DNA from: Desmodus rotundus | Lineage: Eukaryota; Chordata; Mammalia; Chiroptera; Phyllostomidae | Direction of reading: 5' to 3' | NCBI RefSeq assembly: GCF_022682495.2 | Contig: NC_071396.1 | Span: 53,502,022-53,566,021 of the forward strand | DNA: 64,000 nucleotides | Shown here: piece after piece, positions 47,457 to 57,339 of the stretch | Layout: every line of letters starts with the position of its first letter | Position numbering within the stretch: position 1 is the first letter of the stretch | The notes under the pieces: generated by a model | Database searches by the model: none | What the model was told of the DNA's origin: nothing | Seen by the model: only the letters and a program-made list of their open reading frames with translations | Translations under genes and position numbers: made by a program

Positions 47457-48185
47457 AAAGACATACAGGTCCAGGAAGCACAGAGAGTCTCAAACAAGAT
47501 GAACCCAAAGAGGCCCCCATCAAGACAAATCATAATAAAAACTGCAAGGATTAAAGACAAAGAATCTTAAAGCAGCAAAGGTAAAAGACAATTTACCTAC
47601 AGGGGAGTACACATAAGACTGTCAGCTGATTTCTTAGCAGAAACATTTCAGGCTAGAAGGGATTGGCATGAAATACTCAAAGGGATGAAAAGCAAGGACC
47701 TAGAACAAAGACTAGTTTACCCAGCAAGGCTGTCATTTAAAATTGAAGGAGAAATAAAAAGCTTCCCAGATAAGAAAAAGCTAAAAGAATTTATCACCAC
47801 CAAACCAGTATTACAAAGAGATGTAAAAGGGCCTTCTTGAAGAAGAATAAGAGGAAGAAGAAAAGAAGAAGAAACAGAGGAACATGGTTAAAAGAATAAA
47901 ATGGCAATCAATATGTATCTGTCATTAATCACTTCAAATGTAAAAGTTTTAAATGCTCCAAAGGACAAAGGGTAGCTGAATAGGTAAGAAAACAAGACCA
48001 ATATATATGTTGTCTACAAGAGACCTACCTACCTCTGAGTCAAAGATACACACAGACTAAAAGTAAGGAAATGGAAAAAAATATTTCATGCAAATGGAAA
48101 AGCAAAAAGCTGAGTTACCAATACTTATATCTGACAAAATAGACTTTAAATCAAAGGTTATAAAAAACAAGAAGAACACTACATA

Positions 48186-48368
48186 ATGATAAAGGGAGCA
48201 GTCCAACAAGAGGATATAACTCTTGTAAACATTTATGCACCCAATATAGGATCAATTAAGTATGTAAAGCAAATCTTGAGGGACATAATACGAGAGACTG
48301 GCAGTAATACAGTCATTGTAGGGTATTTTAACACCCCATTGACATCAATGGCTAGATTTTCCAGATAG
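48186..48368 (+). pseudogene. L1 ORF2 endonuclease remnant
   Basis: 60 codons, MIKGAVQQEDITLVNIYAPN onward to GYFNTPLTS. This is the L1 ORF2 APE-like endonuclease region, where the usual VGDFNTP motif has Asp changed to Tyr (VGYFNTP). That active-site residue change plus flanking stops show it is dead. Confidence 0.85.
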
Positions 48369-48862
48369 AAAATCTACAAAGAAATGATGGTCTTAAATGA
48401 CAAACTAGATCAGATGGATTTAATTGATGTGTTCAGAGCCTTTCACCCCAAAGCAGCATAATATACAGTCTTTCAAATGCACATGGAACATTTGCTAGGA
48501 TAGACCACTTATTAGGATGCAAAACAAATCTCAGTAAATGTAAGAAGATTGAAATCATAGCAAGCTCTTCTATAACCATAATGCTGTGAAACTAGAAATC
48601 AGTCACAAGATAAAAAATACCCTGAAGTGCAAACAAAGACATGGAGGCTAAATAACATGTTACTAAACAATGAATGGTTTAAAAATGAGATCAAGGAAGA
48701 AATCAAAAGATAACTTGAAACAAATGAAAATGAGAACACAACAACCCAAAATCTTTGGGACACAGGAAAAGCAGTCCCAAGAGGGAAATTCATAACATTA
48801 CAGGCCTACATCAAGAAACAAGAAAGATCTCAAAGAAACAATCTAACTTTATTCAAAAGAAC

Positions 48863-49358
48863 CTGTGTACCCCAATGTTCATAGCAGCACAACTTATAAT
48901 AGCCAAGCACTGGAAACAGCCTAAATGAATGGATCAAAAAACTGTTGTACCCTTATACAATGGAATACTACACAACAGAAAGAAAGAAGGAATTCCTACC
49001 TTTCACAACAGTGTGGATGGAACTAGAGAGTATTATGCAAAGTGAAATAAGCCAGGCAGTGAAAGAGAAATACCATATGATCTCACCTATAAGTGGAACC
49101 TAATCAACAAAACAAATAAGCAAGCAAAACAGAACCAGAGATACAAACTGACAGTGACCAGAGGGGTGGGGAAGGGGATAATGGGGGAGGAAGGGGAAGG
49201 GTCAACTCAAGGAACATGTATAAAGGACCCATGGACAAGGACAGCTGGGTGGGGGATTGAATGTGAGGGGATGGGGAGGGAAAGGGAGAGCAATGGGGAA
49301 AAAATGGGGACAACTGTAACTGAACAACAAAAACATTTTAAAGAAAATAAAAATTTAA
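48863..49358 (+). mobile_element. Nested 5'-truncated L1 (ORF2 end and 3' UTR)
   Basis: Begins 'ctgtgtaccccaatgttcatagcagc', includes the ORF2 C-terminal segment ('atggaatactacacaacag'), a G-rich 3' UTR and the 'aactgtaactgaacaacaaaaac' tail. Flanked by AAAAGAAC at 48855-48862 and 49359-49366. It splits the ORF2 of the older L1. Confidence 0.85.
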
Positions 49359-49886
49359 AAAAGAACAACAAAGCTCAAAGTGAGAAGAAGAAAGGAAATA
49401 AAGATCAGAGCAGAAATAAACATAGTCTAAAAAAAATACAAAGATTAATGAAAGCAAGAGCTTGTTCTTTGAAAAGATAAACCACACTGGCAAACCTTTT
49501 AACAGATACATTAAGAGAAAAAGAGAAAGGACCCAAATAAATAAAATAAGAAATGAAAGAGGAGAAGTGACAACTGACACCAAAGAAATACAAAGTATTG
49601 TAAGAAAGTATTGCAAACAACTATATGTCAACAAATTGGAAAATCTCAATGAAATGGATAAATTCCTAGAAACATACAGTGTTCCAAAACTGAATTAAGA
49701 AGGATCAGAGAATCTGGACAAATTACAACTAGTGAAGGAGTAATCATAAAACTCCTAACAAACAAAAGTCCTGGACTGGGTAACTTCACAGGTGACTTTT
49801 ACCAAACATTCAAAGAAGAATTAATACCTATCCTTCTCAAACTATTCCAGAAAATTCAAGAGGAGGGAAGACTCCAAAGCTGATCT

Positions 49887-50514
49887 TTAAAAAATTATAT
49901 TATATTGATTATGTTATTACAGTTGTCTTGATTATCCCCCCCTTTGCCCCACCTCCACCCAGCACCCCCCACTCCCTCAGGCAACCCCCCACCATTGTTC
50001 ATGTCCATGGGTCATGTGTATAAGTTCTTTGGCTACTCCATTTCCTATACTGTACTGCACATCCCCATGGCTATTCTTTAACTACTTATTTGTACTTCTT
50101 AATCCCCTCGCCTCTTCACCCATTCCCTCCTCCACAACCCCCTTCCATCTGGCAACCATCAAAACACTCTCTGTATCCATGATTCTGCCTCTGTTGTTCT
50201 TGTTTGCTTAGTTTGTATTTTAGGTTCATTTGTTCACAGATATGTATTTTTTGCCATTTTATTGTTCATAATTTTGATCTTTTTCTTAAATAAGTCTTTT
50301 TAACATTTCATATAGTAATGGTTTAGTGATAATGAACCCCTTTAGTTTTGTTTTTTCTTTTTTCATCAGAGAAGCTGTTTATCTGCCCTTTGATTCTAAA
50401 TGATAGTTTTGCTGGGTAGAGAGCAATTTTGGCTGCTTTTCATGACTTTGAATATTTTTTGCTCATCTCTTCTACCCTGCAAAGTTTCTTTTCAGAAATC
50501 AGCTGATACATTAA
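49887..50514 (-). mobile_element. Older, 5'-truncated half-L1
   Basis: On the minus strand: an ORF1 C-terminal region ('atcagctgatttctgaaaag...', complement of 'gccctttgattctaaatgatagttttgctggg') passes directly into a G-rich 3' UTR (complement of 'catgtccatgggtcatgtgtataagttctttggct') and an 'aataatata' tail. No ORF2 between them, as in copies 1 and 2, but much more diverged. Inserted into the old L1. Confidence 0.7.
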
Positions 50515-50870
50515 TCTAAAATAATACATGTACTCTTATGTTCATTGCAGCATTATTTACAATAGCCAAGATTTGGAAGCTGCCCAAGTTTCCACTGATA
50601 GATGAGTGGGTAAAAGAGCTATGGTACATTTACAAAATGGAAAACTACTCAGCCATAAAAGGAAGTAAATCTTACCCTTTGCAGCAGCATGGGTGGACTT
50701 GGAGAGTATTACGCTAAGTGAAATAAGCCCGTCAGACAAAGACAAATACCATATGATTTCATTCATATGAGCAAAATAAACAAACAGAATACAATCAGAC
50801 TCATAGAGAAGAGACTGACAGCTGTTAGAGGGGAAGGGGGTTGTGGACTTGGTGAAAAAGGTGAAGGAAG

Positions 50871-51090
50871 CCCTGGCTGGTAAAGGGAGTATGGCTCAGT
50901 GGATTGAACACAGGCCTGTGAAGTGGAGGGTCTCAGGTTTGATTCCCGGTCAGGGCACCTGCCTGGGTTGAAGGCCAGATCCCCAGTTGAAGGTGTGTGA
51001 GAGGCAACTAATTGATATTTCCCTCCCTCTCTTTCTCCTTCCCTTCCTCTATCTCTAAAAATAAATAAATAAAATCTTAAAAAAAAAACA
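50871..51090 (+). mobile_element. VES SINE nested in L1 3' UTR
   Basis: Head 'ccctggctggtaaaggg', 'tggctcagtggattgaaca', B-box-like 'aggtttgattcccggtc', CT-rich tract, and an AAATAAATAAATAAAATC(TT)A-tail. Likely target duplication 'aaaaaggtgaagga' and 'aaaaacaatgaaggga'. Confidence 0.92.
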
Positions 51091-51439
51091 AAAAACAATG
51101 AAGGGATTAAACCAAGCAAAACCAAACCAAACCCACAACAACTCCTAAGATGCAAACAACAGTTTGGAAGGGGGATTAAGGAGGGAGGTAGAAGAGGGTA
51201 AAGGGGGTAAATGGTGACAGCAGGAGACTGGACTTTGGGTGATGAACACACAATGCAGTACACAGATGATGTGTTATAGAACTGTGCACCTGAAACCTAT
51301 ATAATTTTATTAACCAGTGCCACCACAATAAATTCAGTTAAAAGGTAAAAAAAAAGATGAGAAACCCAAAGCTTGGATGTATTGAGTCACTTGCCTAGAT
51401 ACCCAGAGCTGGGAATTGGCAGAGGCGACTTGGGAAAAG

Positions 51440-53079
51440 GTGTGGTATTTCTATAAGTTTGGGCTTTATGTTCAAAACAGTTGAGCCCACCAAGGGTTTA
51501 TAATGATTATTATCAACACTCGAAAAATAGAAGCACTTCTGAACACTTTAGACATTGCATACACTGTTTTCATTATGTTCTCTCCCAACAACCAGTGAGG
51601 TGTGAGGCCATTGCAAACTTTCAGCAGAGGAATGTTGTCATCAGAGCGGAGTTTTAGACAGTAACTGGTGGTGGGCATGATGTGATACAGCTGAAACTAG
51701 GCACCTAGAGACTCTAGTCAGGGAGCCTAGTTAGGAGGCTATTGCTTGAGTCAGGGGGAGGGCTGAGAAGCATGATGGTGAAAAATGATCATCCTCCTAA
51801 CCATATATTTTTATATTGGTCTGCAATTTAGAAGTGCTTTCATACATAAATAGCTTGTTGATTCATTTGCACAAGGGACTTTTGTGACAAGAGGGATAAG
51901 TCTACTGACTTAGTTCATCTGGGAGGGGAAATGTAAGGGCATGGAATTCACATCTGCACACAGGAGCAGCTTTTAAATTTGCATACTTGCTGGTTGAGGT
52001 GCAAAACCAAAGTCTTTCCCCTTTGTCAAGTAAGAATGTGACCATCTGCATTGAGGCTTTCAGACTAGAAATGTGATGCAGTTCTGGATAGACTGGAAAA
52101 CTAGAAGGAATGCAAAAGTAAAAGTGCTTGTAAAATATTCTTACGTGGATCAGAAATGTGCCAGTGTATGAGTGGCAAATCTCCTTGCTGCAGGTGTTGC
52201 TTAGCAATCAAGAAGCAAATTGTCTTTCGAACTGGCCATGCCACAGTTAAAGTTTCATAGAGCTAACCACTCCCGCACCCCTATTTGAGGAGGAGATTTT
52301 AGGAAATTTCAGCCCTAGAAAATTATAGCAAAGTACACATCTGCTGATAAAATTGGTTGAGATAGTATTTCAGTAAAGGCTCAGTTTGAAAACCAACACT
52401 TCAGTCAGTAGAACCTTTTTTTCCCTCCTACAAAATAGAAGTATACAAGCAAAAACAGTGCAGGCATTTACAGCATTTTGTTAAAAAATACTCACTAGAA
52501 ATAGCACTAAATGCTAGAGAGGTATGTCGGCAAATGGACATCTCTGCCCAGTTTCCCTCTAGTTTCTCATAATGAATAGTTTCCCTCTTCTAACAGGTGA
52601 TTTAGGGAAGCCCCTAATATTTTCTCAACAATACTGAATGGACTTAACTTTTAACTTATTTGTTGTCAATAGGTAATTTGTATATTTTTATAAGCAGGGC
52701 CAACAAATGAATGATTAAGTTTTATGGCTAGGTCATGGTGGTCTGGGTGTAAAGTTCAGATACATGTTTTGAGTAGCTGCTTATCCAAAAATATGCATAT
52801 GTATTTAGTAAGTTACTTGGACCCAGCTACTGCTGACCCTGTGTGTTTCTTAGCCTTTGAGTATAAATGACAATCTAAACACAGCCATATACATGTGTTT
52901 TTATTTCTGTTTATGCCACATGTTTCACTTACTGTAAACCACATGTTTCATGTGATGAGGCTTTAATACTCTGAGCCCAAAGTGCTGAATTTTTTGACTT
53001 CTTTTTAAGTACACAGATCTGCCCATTTAAAGAATGAAGTCTATTTTGTGCCTATAGTTGCAAATGTATTAAAGCCATC
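51440..53079. other. Intronic sequence, no recognised element
   Basis: About 1.6 kb with no recognised repeat, RNA or coding signal. Confidence 0.45.
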
Positions 53080-53094
53080 GAGTTTCTTTATTTG

Positions 53095-53306
53095 GTCCCG
53101 ACTGGTGTAGCTCAGTGGATTGAGCTCGAGCCTGCAAACCAAAGGACCACCAGTTCGATTCCCAATCAGGGCCCATGCCTGGGTTGTAGGCCAGATCCCC
53201 AGTAGGGGGCACGTGAGAGGCAACCACACATTGATATTTCTCTCCTTCTCTTTCTTTCTCCCTTCCCTTCTTTCTAAAAATAAATAAATAAAATCTTTTT
53301 TTAAAA
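53095..53306 (+). mobile_element. VES SINE
   Basis: 'actggtgtagctcagtggattgag', B-box-like 'agttcgattccc', 'cctgggttgtaggccagatccccag' and a CT-rich then AAATAAATAAATAAAATC tail. Target duplication GAGTTTCTTTATTTG (53080-53094) and GAGTTTCTATATTTG (53307-53321), 14 of 15 matching. It sits 440 bp upstream of the ARHGAP26 exon. Confidence 0.95.
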
Positions 53307-53464
53307 GAGTTTCTATATTTGAGCTAGAGAAAATGTTCTTGATCTCTGTGGTTTAAGCAGCAGCCACGTATAGAAGTTGTAACTAAGTGGGATTAGCAGT
53401 TACCTGGATTTGCAGAACAAGGATTTGGATGTGCAGAGGTTTGTAATTTGAAAAGTAGCTGCTC

Positions 53465-53488
53465 TGGTTGGTTGGTTGGTTGGTTAGG
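53465..53488. repeat. (GGTT)n short tandem repeat
   Basis: About five GGTT units read directly, followed by 'aggcaaaatgg'. Confidence 0.85.
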
Positions 53489-53742
53489 CAAAATGGAAAT
53501 GATAAGGAGTGTCATATCCTGAGATAGCTAAATAGCCTGAACACTGAAGATTTCTGAAGCTTTGATAGATGAAAATAGGAGTAGAAAAATCTGAATTTGA
53601 ACTCCAAGGATATCAGAAGGTATCCCAAGGTCTGGCTCCTTCTAGATGAGAAATCTCAAAAATAGGAAAGGTAGAGGGAAGTCAGCTGTCTTATTTGTAC
53701 ACTATTTCTCTCATTTGTGCCTTTTTTTCCCCTTTCTCCCAG

Positions 53743-53902
53743 TGTTGCTAAAAACCACAAGCAAAATTTGATGACAGTGGCAAACCTTGGCGTGGTGTTT
53801 GGACCCACCCTGCTGCGGCCTCAGGAAGAAACAGTAGCAGCCATCATGGATATCAAATTTCAGAACATTGTCATTGAGATCCTGATAGAAAATCATGAAA
53901 AG
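53743..53902 (+). CDS. ARHGAP26: Internal coding exon of a RhoGAP protein, most likely ARHGAP26 (GRAF1)
   Basis: Seen: a pyrimidine-rich tract (about 53711-53740) ends in AG at 53741-53742. One base then completes a codon begun in the previous exon, followed by 53 open codons ending in NHEK, and a GT donor at 53903-53904 (AAG|gtagta). The exon is 160 nt, with acceptor phase 2 and donor phase 0. The peptide holds the RhoGAP core [19 protein letters not shown], and its VAN asparagine corresponds to the conserved Asn that helps position the GTPase switch. Known: ARHGAP26 is a BAR-PH-RhoGAP-SH3 protein that stimulates GTP hydrolysis on RhoA/Cdc42 and acts at membranes and adhesions. The stretch from [15 protein letters not shown] to the end fits ARHGAP26 better than my memory of ARHGAP10, ARHGAP42 or OPHN1. 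Anomaly: VAKNHK, where I recall VANNHK in human. Paralogue choice is strong but from memory. Confidence 0.93.
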
Positions 53903-54104
53903 GTAGTATGGGTGTACTTGGTCGCTGTGAGTGAAGAATTTGCCTTGGGGGAGGCTGAGTTGGAACTGGCATTCAGTGGGGACCAGTGTTCACATTGCTG
54001 ATGAGAACTCCGGTGGTGATGAAGTTGCTGATGGTGGTGGTGACAGCAGTGACGATAATCATCTCATGATGGCAGTGTGGCAGCAATGGTGGCTATGGTG
54101 GCAA

Positions 54105-54230
54105 CAGCAGTAAACATTTATTGAGCTTTTATTCTGTACTGGGAACTGTGCTAAGTACTTTATATATGTTGTCTTTTTATCCTCACAACAATCTGATGAA
54201 GAAGATACTATTATTATGTCTCATTTTGAA
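54105..54230 (-). repeat. MIR SINE, antisense
   Basis: 'aacatttattgagcttttattctgtactgggaactgtgctaagtacttta ... cctcacaacaatctgatgaagaagatactattatta' is antisense MIR. Confidence 0.8.
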
Positions 54231-54234
54231 GATG

Positions 54235-54460
54235 TCCTTTTCCCATTGTTTTGTAACTTTTGGTTGTCCTCTTACGAATTTATAACATTTTTTGATATTA
54301 GGGACATTGAACTATTTTCATTTGTGTTGCAAATATTTTTCATAATCTGTACTCTGCCTTTCAGTTTTATAAATGGTGTATTTTTTCTTTGTGTGTCTGT
54401 GTGGGTGTGTGTGGTCTGTCTCTTCCTTTGTGGCATTTTGGTCTTTCTTAAGAATATCTC
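54235..54460. mobile_element. Possible old L1M 3' UTR piece
   Basis: 'ttgatattagggacattgaac ... gtgttgcaaatatttttcataatctgtactctgcctttcag' resembles an old L1M 3' UTR. Weak. The long open frame at 54216-54650 has no domain. Confidence 0.35.
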
Positions 54461-54739
54461 CCTTACGTCTCATAATGAAGTATGTCAACACAGAGCTGCC
54501 CTTACAAAACGGGTAGGGGACATGATGGTTCACTCATCTGTCCCACTCCTAACAGCAAATCCCTATGAAGCTTCTCAGAAGCTCTGGGGTCCCCTAGAGC
54601 ACCATTTGACAGCCACAGCTCTGGTGTCAAATAAAATGTGCTTCTTCTAAATAAAAACTGTACCTAGAATGGTGAGTTCATTGTGTAGGTAACCTGCAAA
54701 ATAAATCTGGATCACTTATCACTACCTACACTAATAACA

Positions 54740-55606
54740 CTCTCACATAAGCTACCATCATCCCCTGTCTGGATTTCTTTTTTTTTTTTAAAGATTTTAT
54801 TTATTTATTTTTAGAGAGAGAAGGGAGGGAGAAAGAGAGGGAAAGAAACATCAGTGTGTGGTTGCCTCTCATGCACCCTGAACTGGGGGCGGGGTGTCTG
54901 GCCTGCAACCCAGGCACGTGCCCTGACTGGGAATTGAACAGTGACCCTTTGGTTCTCAGGTTGGCATTCAATCCACTGAGCCACACCAGCCAGGGCCTAA
55001 TTTGCTTCCCTGTTCCCACCCTTGGCCTGCCTATTCTGATATCAGCCACCAGAATGAGAGTCGTTTAAATGTTAAGTGAAATCACATCAGTTGTCTGCTA
55101 AGAACTATCCAGTGGCTTTCCATTTCACCGAGGGAAAGAGCCCTTACAAGAGCCTAGAAGGTCCTACATGGTCTCTCTTCTTCCTCTGGTACTTATCTCA
55201 TTCCCTTGGCTGCCTTGCTCTTCCTAACACATGGCATCCACTTGTACTGCAAGGCCTTTGCATTTGCTGTTCCGGTGTCTGAAACACTCTTCCTCCATAT
55301 AACTACATGGCATGTTTCATCACCACTTTCAAGGCCTCCAAGTGAGTCCTACCTAGATCTCTGTATGTAAAATTGCAAGCAGTTCCAACCTCCAGCACTC
55401 CGCCTCCCCTTGACCCTGCTCTCTCTCTCTTCATAGCACTTACCACTTCCTAGCACACTCTATAATTTACACTGATTAGATGTATTGCCTTTCTGACCTC
55501 CACCAGAATGTATGCTTCATGAGAGCAGAAACATTTGTCTGTTTTGTTCACTGCTCTGTCCCCAGATCTCAGTAGGAACCCAGTGCATATGCGCTGGATG
55601 AATGAG
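54740..55606 (+). repeat. L2 LINE interrupted by a VES SINE
   Basis: L2 before the SINE ('aagctaccatcatcccctgtctgg') and after ('tgcttccctgttcccacccttgg', 'ctatccagtggctttcc', 'gcaaggcctttgcatttgctgttcc', 'agaatgtatgcttcatgagagcagaaac', 'ttgttcactgctctgtccccag'). Confidence 0.85.
54780..54996 (-). mobile_element. VES SINE, antisense
   Basis: Antisense order: T-run, 'aaagattttatttatttattttt', GA-rich tract, 'gttgcctctcatgcaccctg', 'ccctgactgggaattgaac' (B box complement) and the head 'ccactgagccacaccagccagggc'. Confidence 0.94.
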
Positions 55607-55639
55607 CAGGCTCTTGAGGTAGCTGTCCTCCAGAAAGGC

Positions 55640-56160
55640 TCGCAGTGATCCTAGTCTTCTGATATTCACTCCCTTTTGCAGTTTCCTCCCATGTGAATAA
55701 GAGATCCCAGTATTGAACCCAATGTGATCAATAGGAATTGATCAGTGGGAATAGGTAAAAGTAATGGAGTATGACTTTGGAGACTAGTCACAAAGGACCT
55801 TGTATCATTGCCTTGGTCTCCGGACATGCTCACTCTGCTGGAAGCAAGCCCCCGTGTTGTGAGGCAGTCCCGTCACCCCATGGGGAGGAAGTGAGGCTTC
55901 CTGCCAGCAACCAGACCAACTTGCCAGACGTGGGAGTGAGCCACTTTGGAAGTGACTCCTCCAGCCCTGATCAAGCCTTCGCTTGACGCAGCCACAGCTG
56001 ACATCTTCATTGCAACCTCATAAGAGACCTTGAGTCAGAACCACCGAGCTAAGCCTCTCCTGAATTCTTAATCCACAGAAGCAGGGAGTGAGTATGTTTT
56101 AAGCCACAAAGTTTTGGCCATAAGTTGTTATGGAGCATCAACAACCACTAAAGAACCTTG
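55640..56160 (+). repeat. MLT1-like MaLR LTR relic
   Basis: 'gagtgagccactttggaagtgactcctccagccctgatcaagcc', 'cttcattgcaacctcataagagaccttgagtcagaaccaccgagctaag' and 'ttttaagccacaaagttttggccataa' are the 3' two thirds of an MLT1-type LTR from the ancient ERVL-MaLR group. Solo LTR relic with no coding remains. It contains a 109-bp block (55790-55898) repeated at 57057-57165. Confidence 0.7.
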
Positions 56161-56429
56161 GAATACAAACTTTCACAAAGTAATAGCAGTATCCTGCAAA
56201 GTTGTGTAAGCGGCAGAGCCTCCCTCTTACATGATTAATATAGGAATATAGAAATAAAATTATTTGAAGAAATTATCTTCATTGTATCCCAAACTTCGGA
56301 CCCCCTTCCAACCACCTCCCTCAAATATAGTAAATTTTGTATAGAAGAAGTTTCTTATGTGTGATAAAAATGAACTAGTAAAAAGGGAAAATAATCAAAC
56401 AGCAATTAATAATATGGTTTCTAAAAACA

Positions 56430-56515
56430 AATCACTTGGATTCAGATCTGCTACGTCTTAGTAGCTGTGTGACCTTGAGCAGATTGCTTAATCTCTCTAT
56501 GCTTATTTTTAAAAA
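56430..56515 (+). repeat. MIR SINE, 5' part
   Basis: 'cacttggattcagatctgctacg ... tagtagctgtgtgaccttgagcagattgcttaatctctctatgc' is the MIR 5' half. The 3' half may be at 57240-57335, on the far side of nested insertions. Confidence 0.75.
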
Positions 56516-56520
56516 AGTAC

Positions 56521-56716
56521 TCTTATAAAGAACAAACTGACAGTAACCAGAGGGGAGGGTGGAGGAGGATATGGGGAAAAGAAAGGGAAGGGTTGTCAAG
56601 GAACAGTGTCAAGGACCCATGGACAAAGAAGCCAAAGAGAGGAAGTATTAAGGATGGGAGGTGGGGGAAAGTGGTGGTGGGAAAATGGAGGCAACTGTAC
56701 TCGAACAACAATTTAA
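56521..56716 (+). mobile_element. Very short 5'-truncated L1 3' end
   Basis: 'aacaaactgacagtaaccagagggg', a G-rich region, 'aaggacccatggacaaagaag', 'ggcaactgtactcgaacaacaattt' and an A-tail. Flanked by related 'aagtactctta' and 'aagtactttta'. Confidence 0.8.
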
Positions 56717-56719
56717 AAA

Positions 56720-57056
56720 AGAAGTACTTTTAGTATAGTCTAACTGCTGTAACAAACAGCCCCAAATATCAAGTGACTCCAGACAGAAGCTGATCTCTTG
56801 TTCACATAACAGCTCGCTGCAGGTATACAGAGGGTGGCGTCTTGTTCAGTGAGTGATTCAGCAACCCAGGTTCCTCCCATCTTGTAGCTCTGCCTCCTGC
56901 TTTGCAGATCTCTACCATCAGACATTTGGTGGAAGAAATGAGAACATGAGAGATTGGGTAAGTTTGTGTGGACCAAGCCTAGAGTATGCTTTTCTTATTT
57001 TCTTCTATATTCCATTGGCTGGAATTCATTTACATGCCCACATCGAACTTCAAGTC
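56720..57056. repeat. Ancient repeat, family not assigned
   Basis: 'ctaactgctgtaacaaacagccccaaatatc ... agcaacccaggttcctcccatcttgtagctctgcc ... atattccattggctggaattc' is a familiar mammal-wide pattern that I cannot name. Confidence 0.4.
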
Positions 57057-57165
57057 ACAAAAGACCTTGTAACATTGCCTTGGTCTCCGGACATGCTCAC
57101 CCTGCTGGAAGCAAGCCCCCGTGTTGTGCGGCAGTCTCGTCACCCAGTGGGGAGGAAGTGAGGCT
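57057..57165 (+). repeat. Second copy of a 109-bp MLT1-like block
   Basis: Same length as 55790-55898, with roughly seven differences by eye. It stops abruptly after 'gtgaggct', whereas the first copy continues into further LTR sequence. Confidence 0.8.
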
Positions 57166-57239
57166 GGGAAAGCAGCGTAACTGTACTCAGAGGAGAGGAG
57201 AGCAAGTTTGGTGACCATCTCGCCATTATGCCACTTTCC

Positions 57240-57335
57240 TTCAACTGGTTTGTTGTGAGGATTAAATAAGATGATTTATGCAAAGAACGTATTCAAGAAT
57301 CTGGCAGGTAGTAAGGTTCAGTAAGTGTAAACCAT
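57240..57335 (+). repeat. MIR SINE, 3' part
   Basis: 'tgttgtgaggattaaataagatgatttatgcaaag ... tctggcaggtagtaaggttcagtaag' is the MIR 3' half. Confidence 0.75.
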
Positions 57336-57339
57336 TGTT

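Larger units (their letters stand above)
46330..51353 (+). mobile_element. Old L1, internally deleted, carrying three nested insertions
   Basis: The 5' end 'gatccaagatggtggcag' follows a 22-23-bp target duplication (46308-46329 'aagatgaggagcccag...'; 51354-51376). ORF1 remains at about 47000-47840, broken by stops and frameshifts (NIQIIGVPEGEE, IRLSADFLAETFQARRDWHE). ORF2 endonuclease remnant at about 48100-48370 (LVNIYAPNIGSIKYVKQIL); further ORF2 at 48370-48860 and 49367-49885; C-terminal end and 3' UTR at 50518-51353. The RT core is missing. Tail ends in a poly(A) run. Confidence 0.85.
46205..51440 (-). repeat. MIR SINE split by a 5-kb L1 composite
   Basis: The left piece (46205-46329, 'tgtcacatttaatctacacagcaacctcatgaagtaggtac') and right piece (51354-51440, 'ttgagtcacttgcctagatacccagagctgggaattgg') join into one antisense MIR across the L1 target duplication. 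Confidence 0.8.
1..53742 (+). other. ARHGAP26: Long upstream intron of the RhoGAP gene
   Basis: No second exon of the gene was found before the acceptor at 53741-53742. I looked for the preceding RhoGAP segment (the helix ending in the codon split by the acceptor) and did not see it. The open frames here are short, lie in repeats, or lack splice context. Inference: one intron covers the whole stretch. A small exon could be missed by eye. Confidence 0.7.

Noticed and set aside
47075..47560. 161-codon minus-strand frame
   Set aside because: Exactly antisense to the L1 ORF1 remnant; a shadow of A-rich coding sequence.
49338..49649. 103-codon minus-strand frame resembling a membrane protein
   Set aside because: Antisense to L1 ORF2; hydrophobicity comes from the T-rich complement of A-rich L1 sequence.
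50763..51263. 166-codon minus-strand frame
   Set aside because: Antisense to the VES SINE and L1 3' UTR; Pro/Ser-rich translation reflects C-rich complement of G-rich UTR.
54216..54650. 144-codon + strand frame just after the RhoGAP exon
   Set aside because: Overlaps a MIR and probable L1M sequence; hydrophobic chance frame without splice sites.
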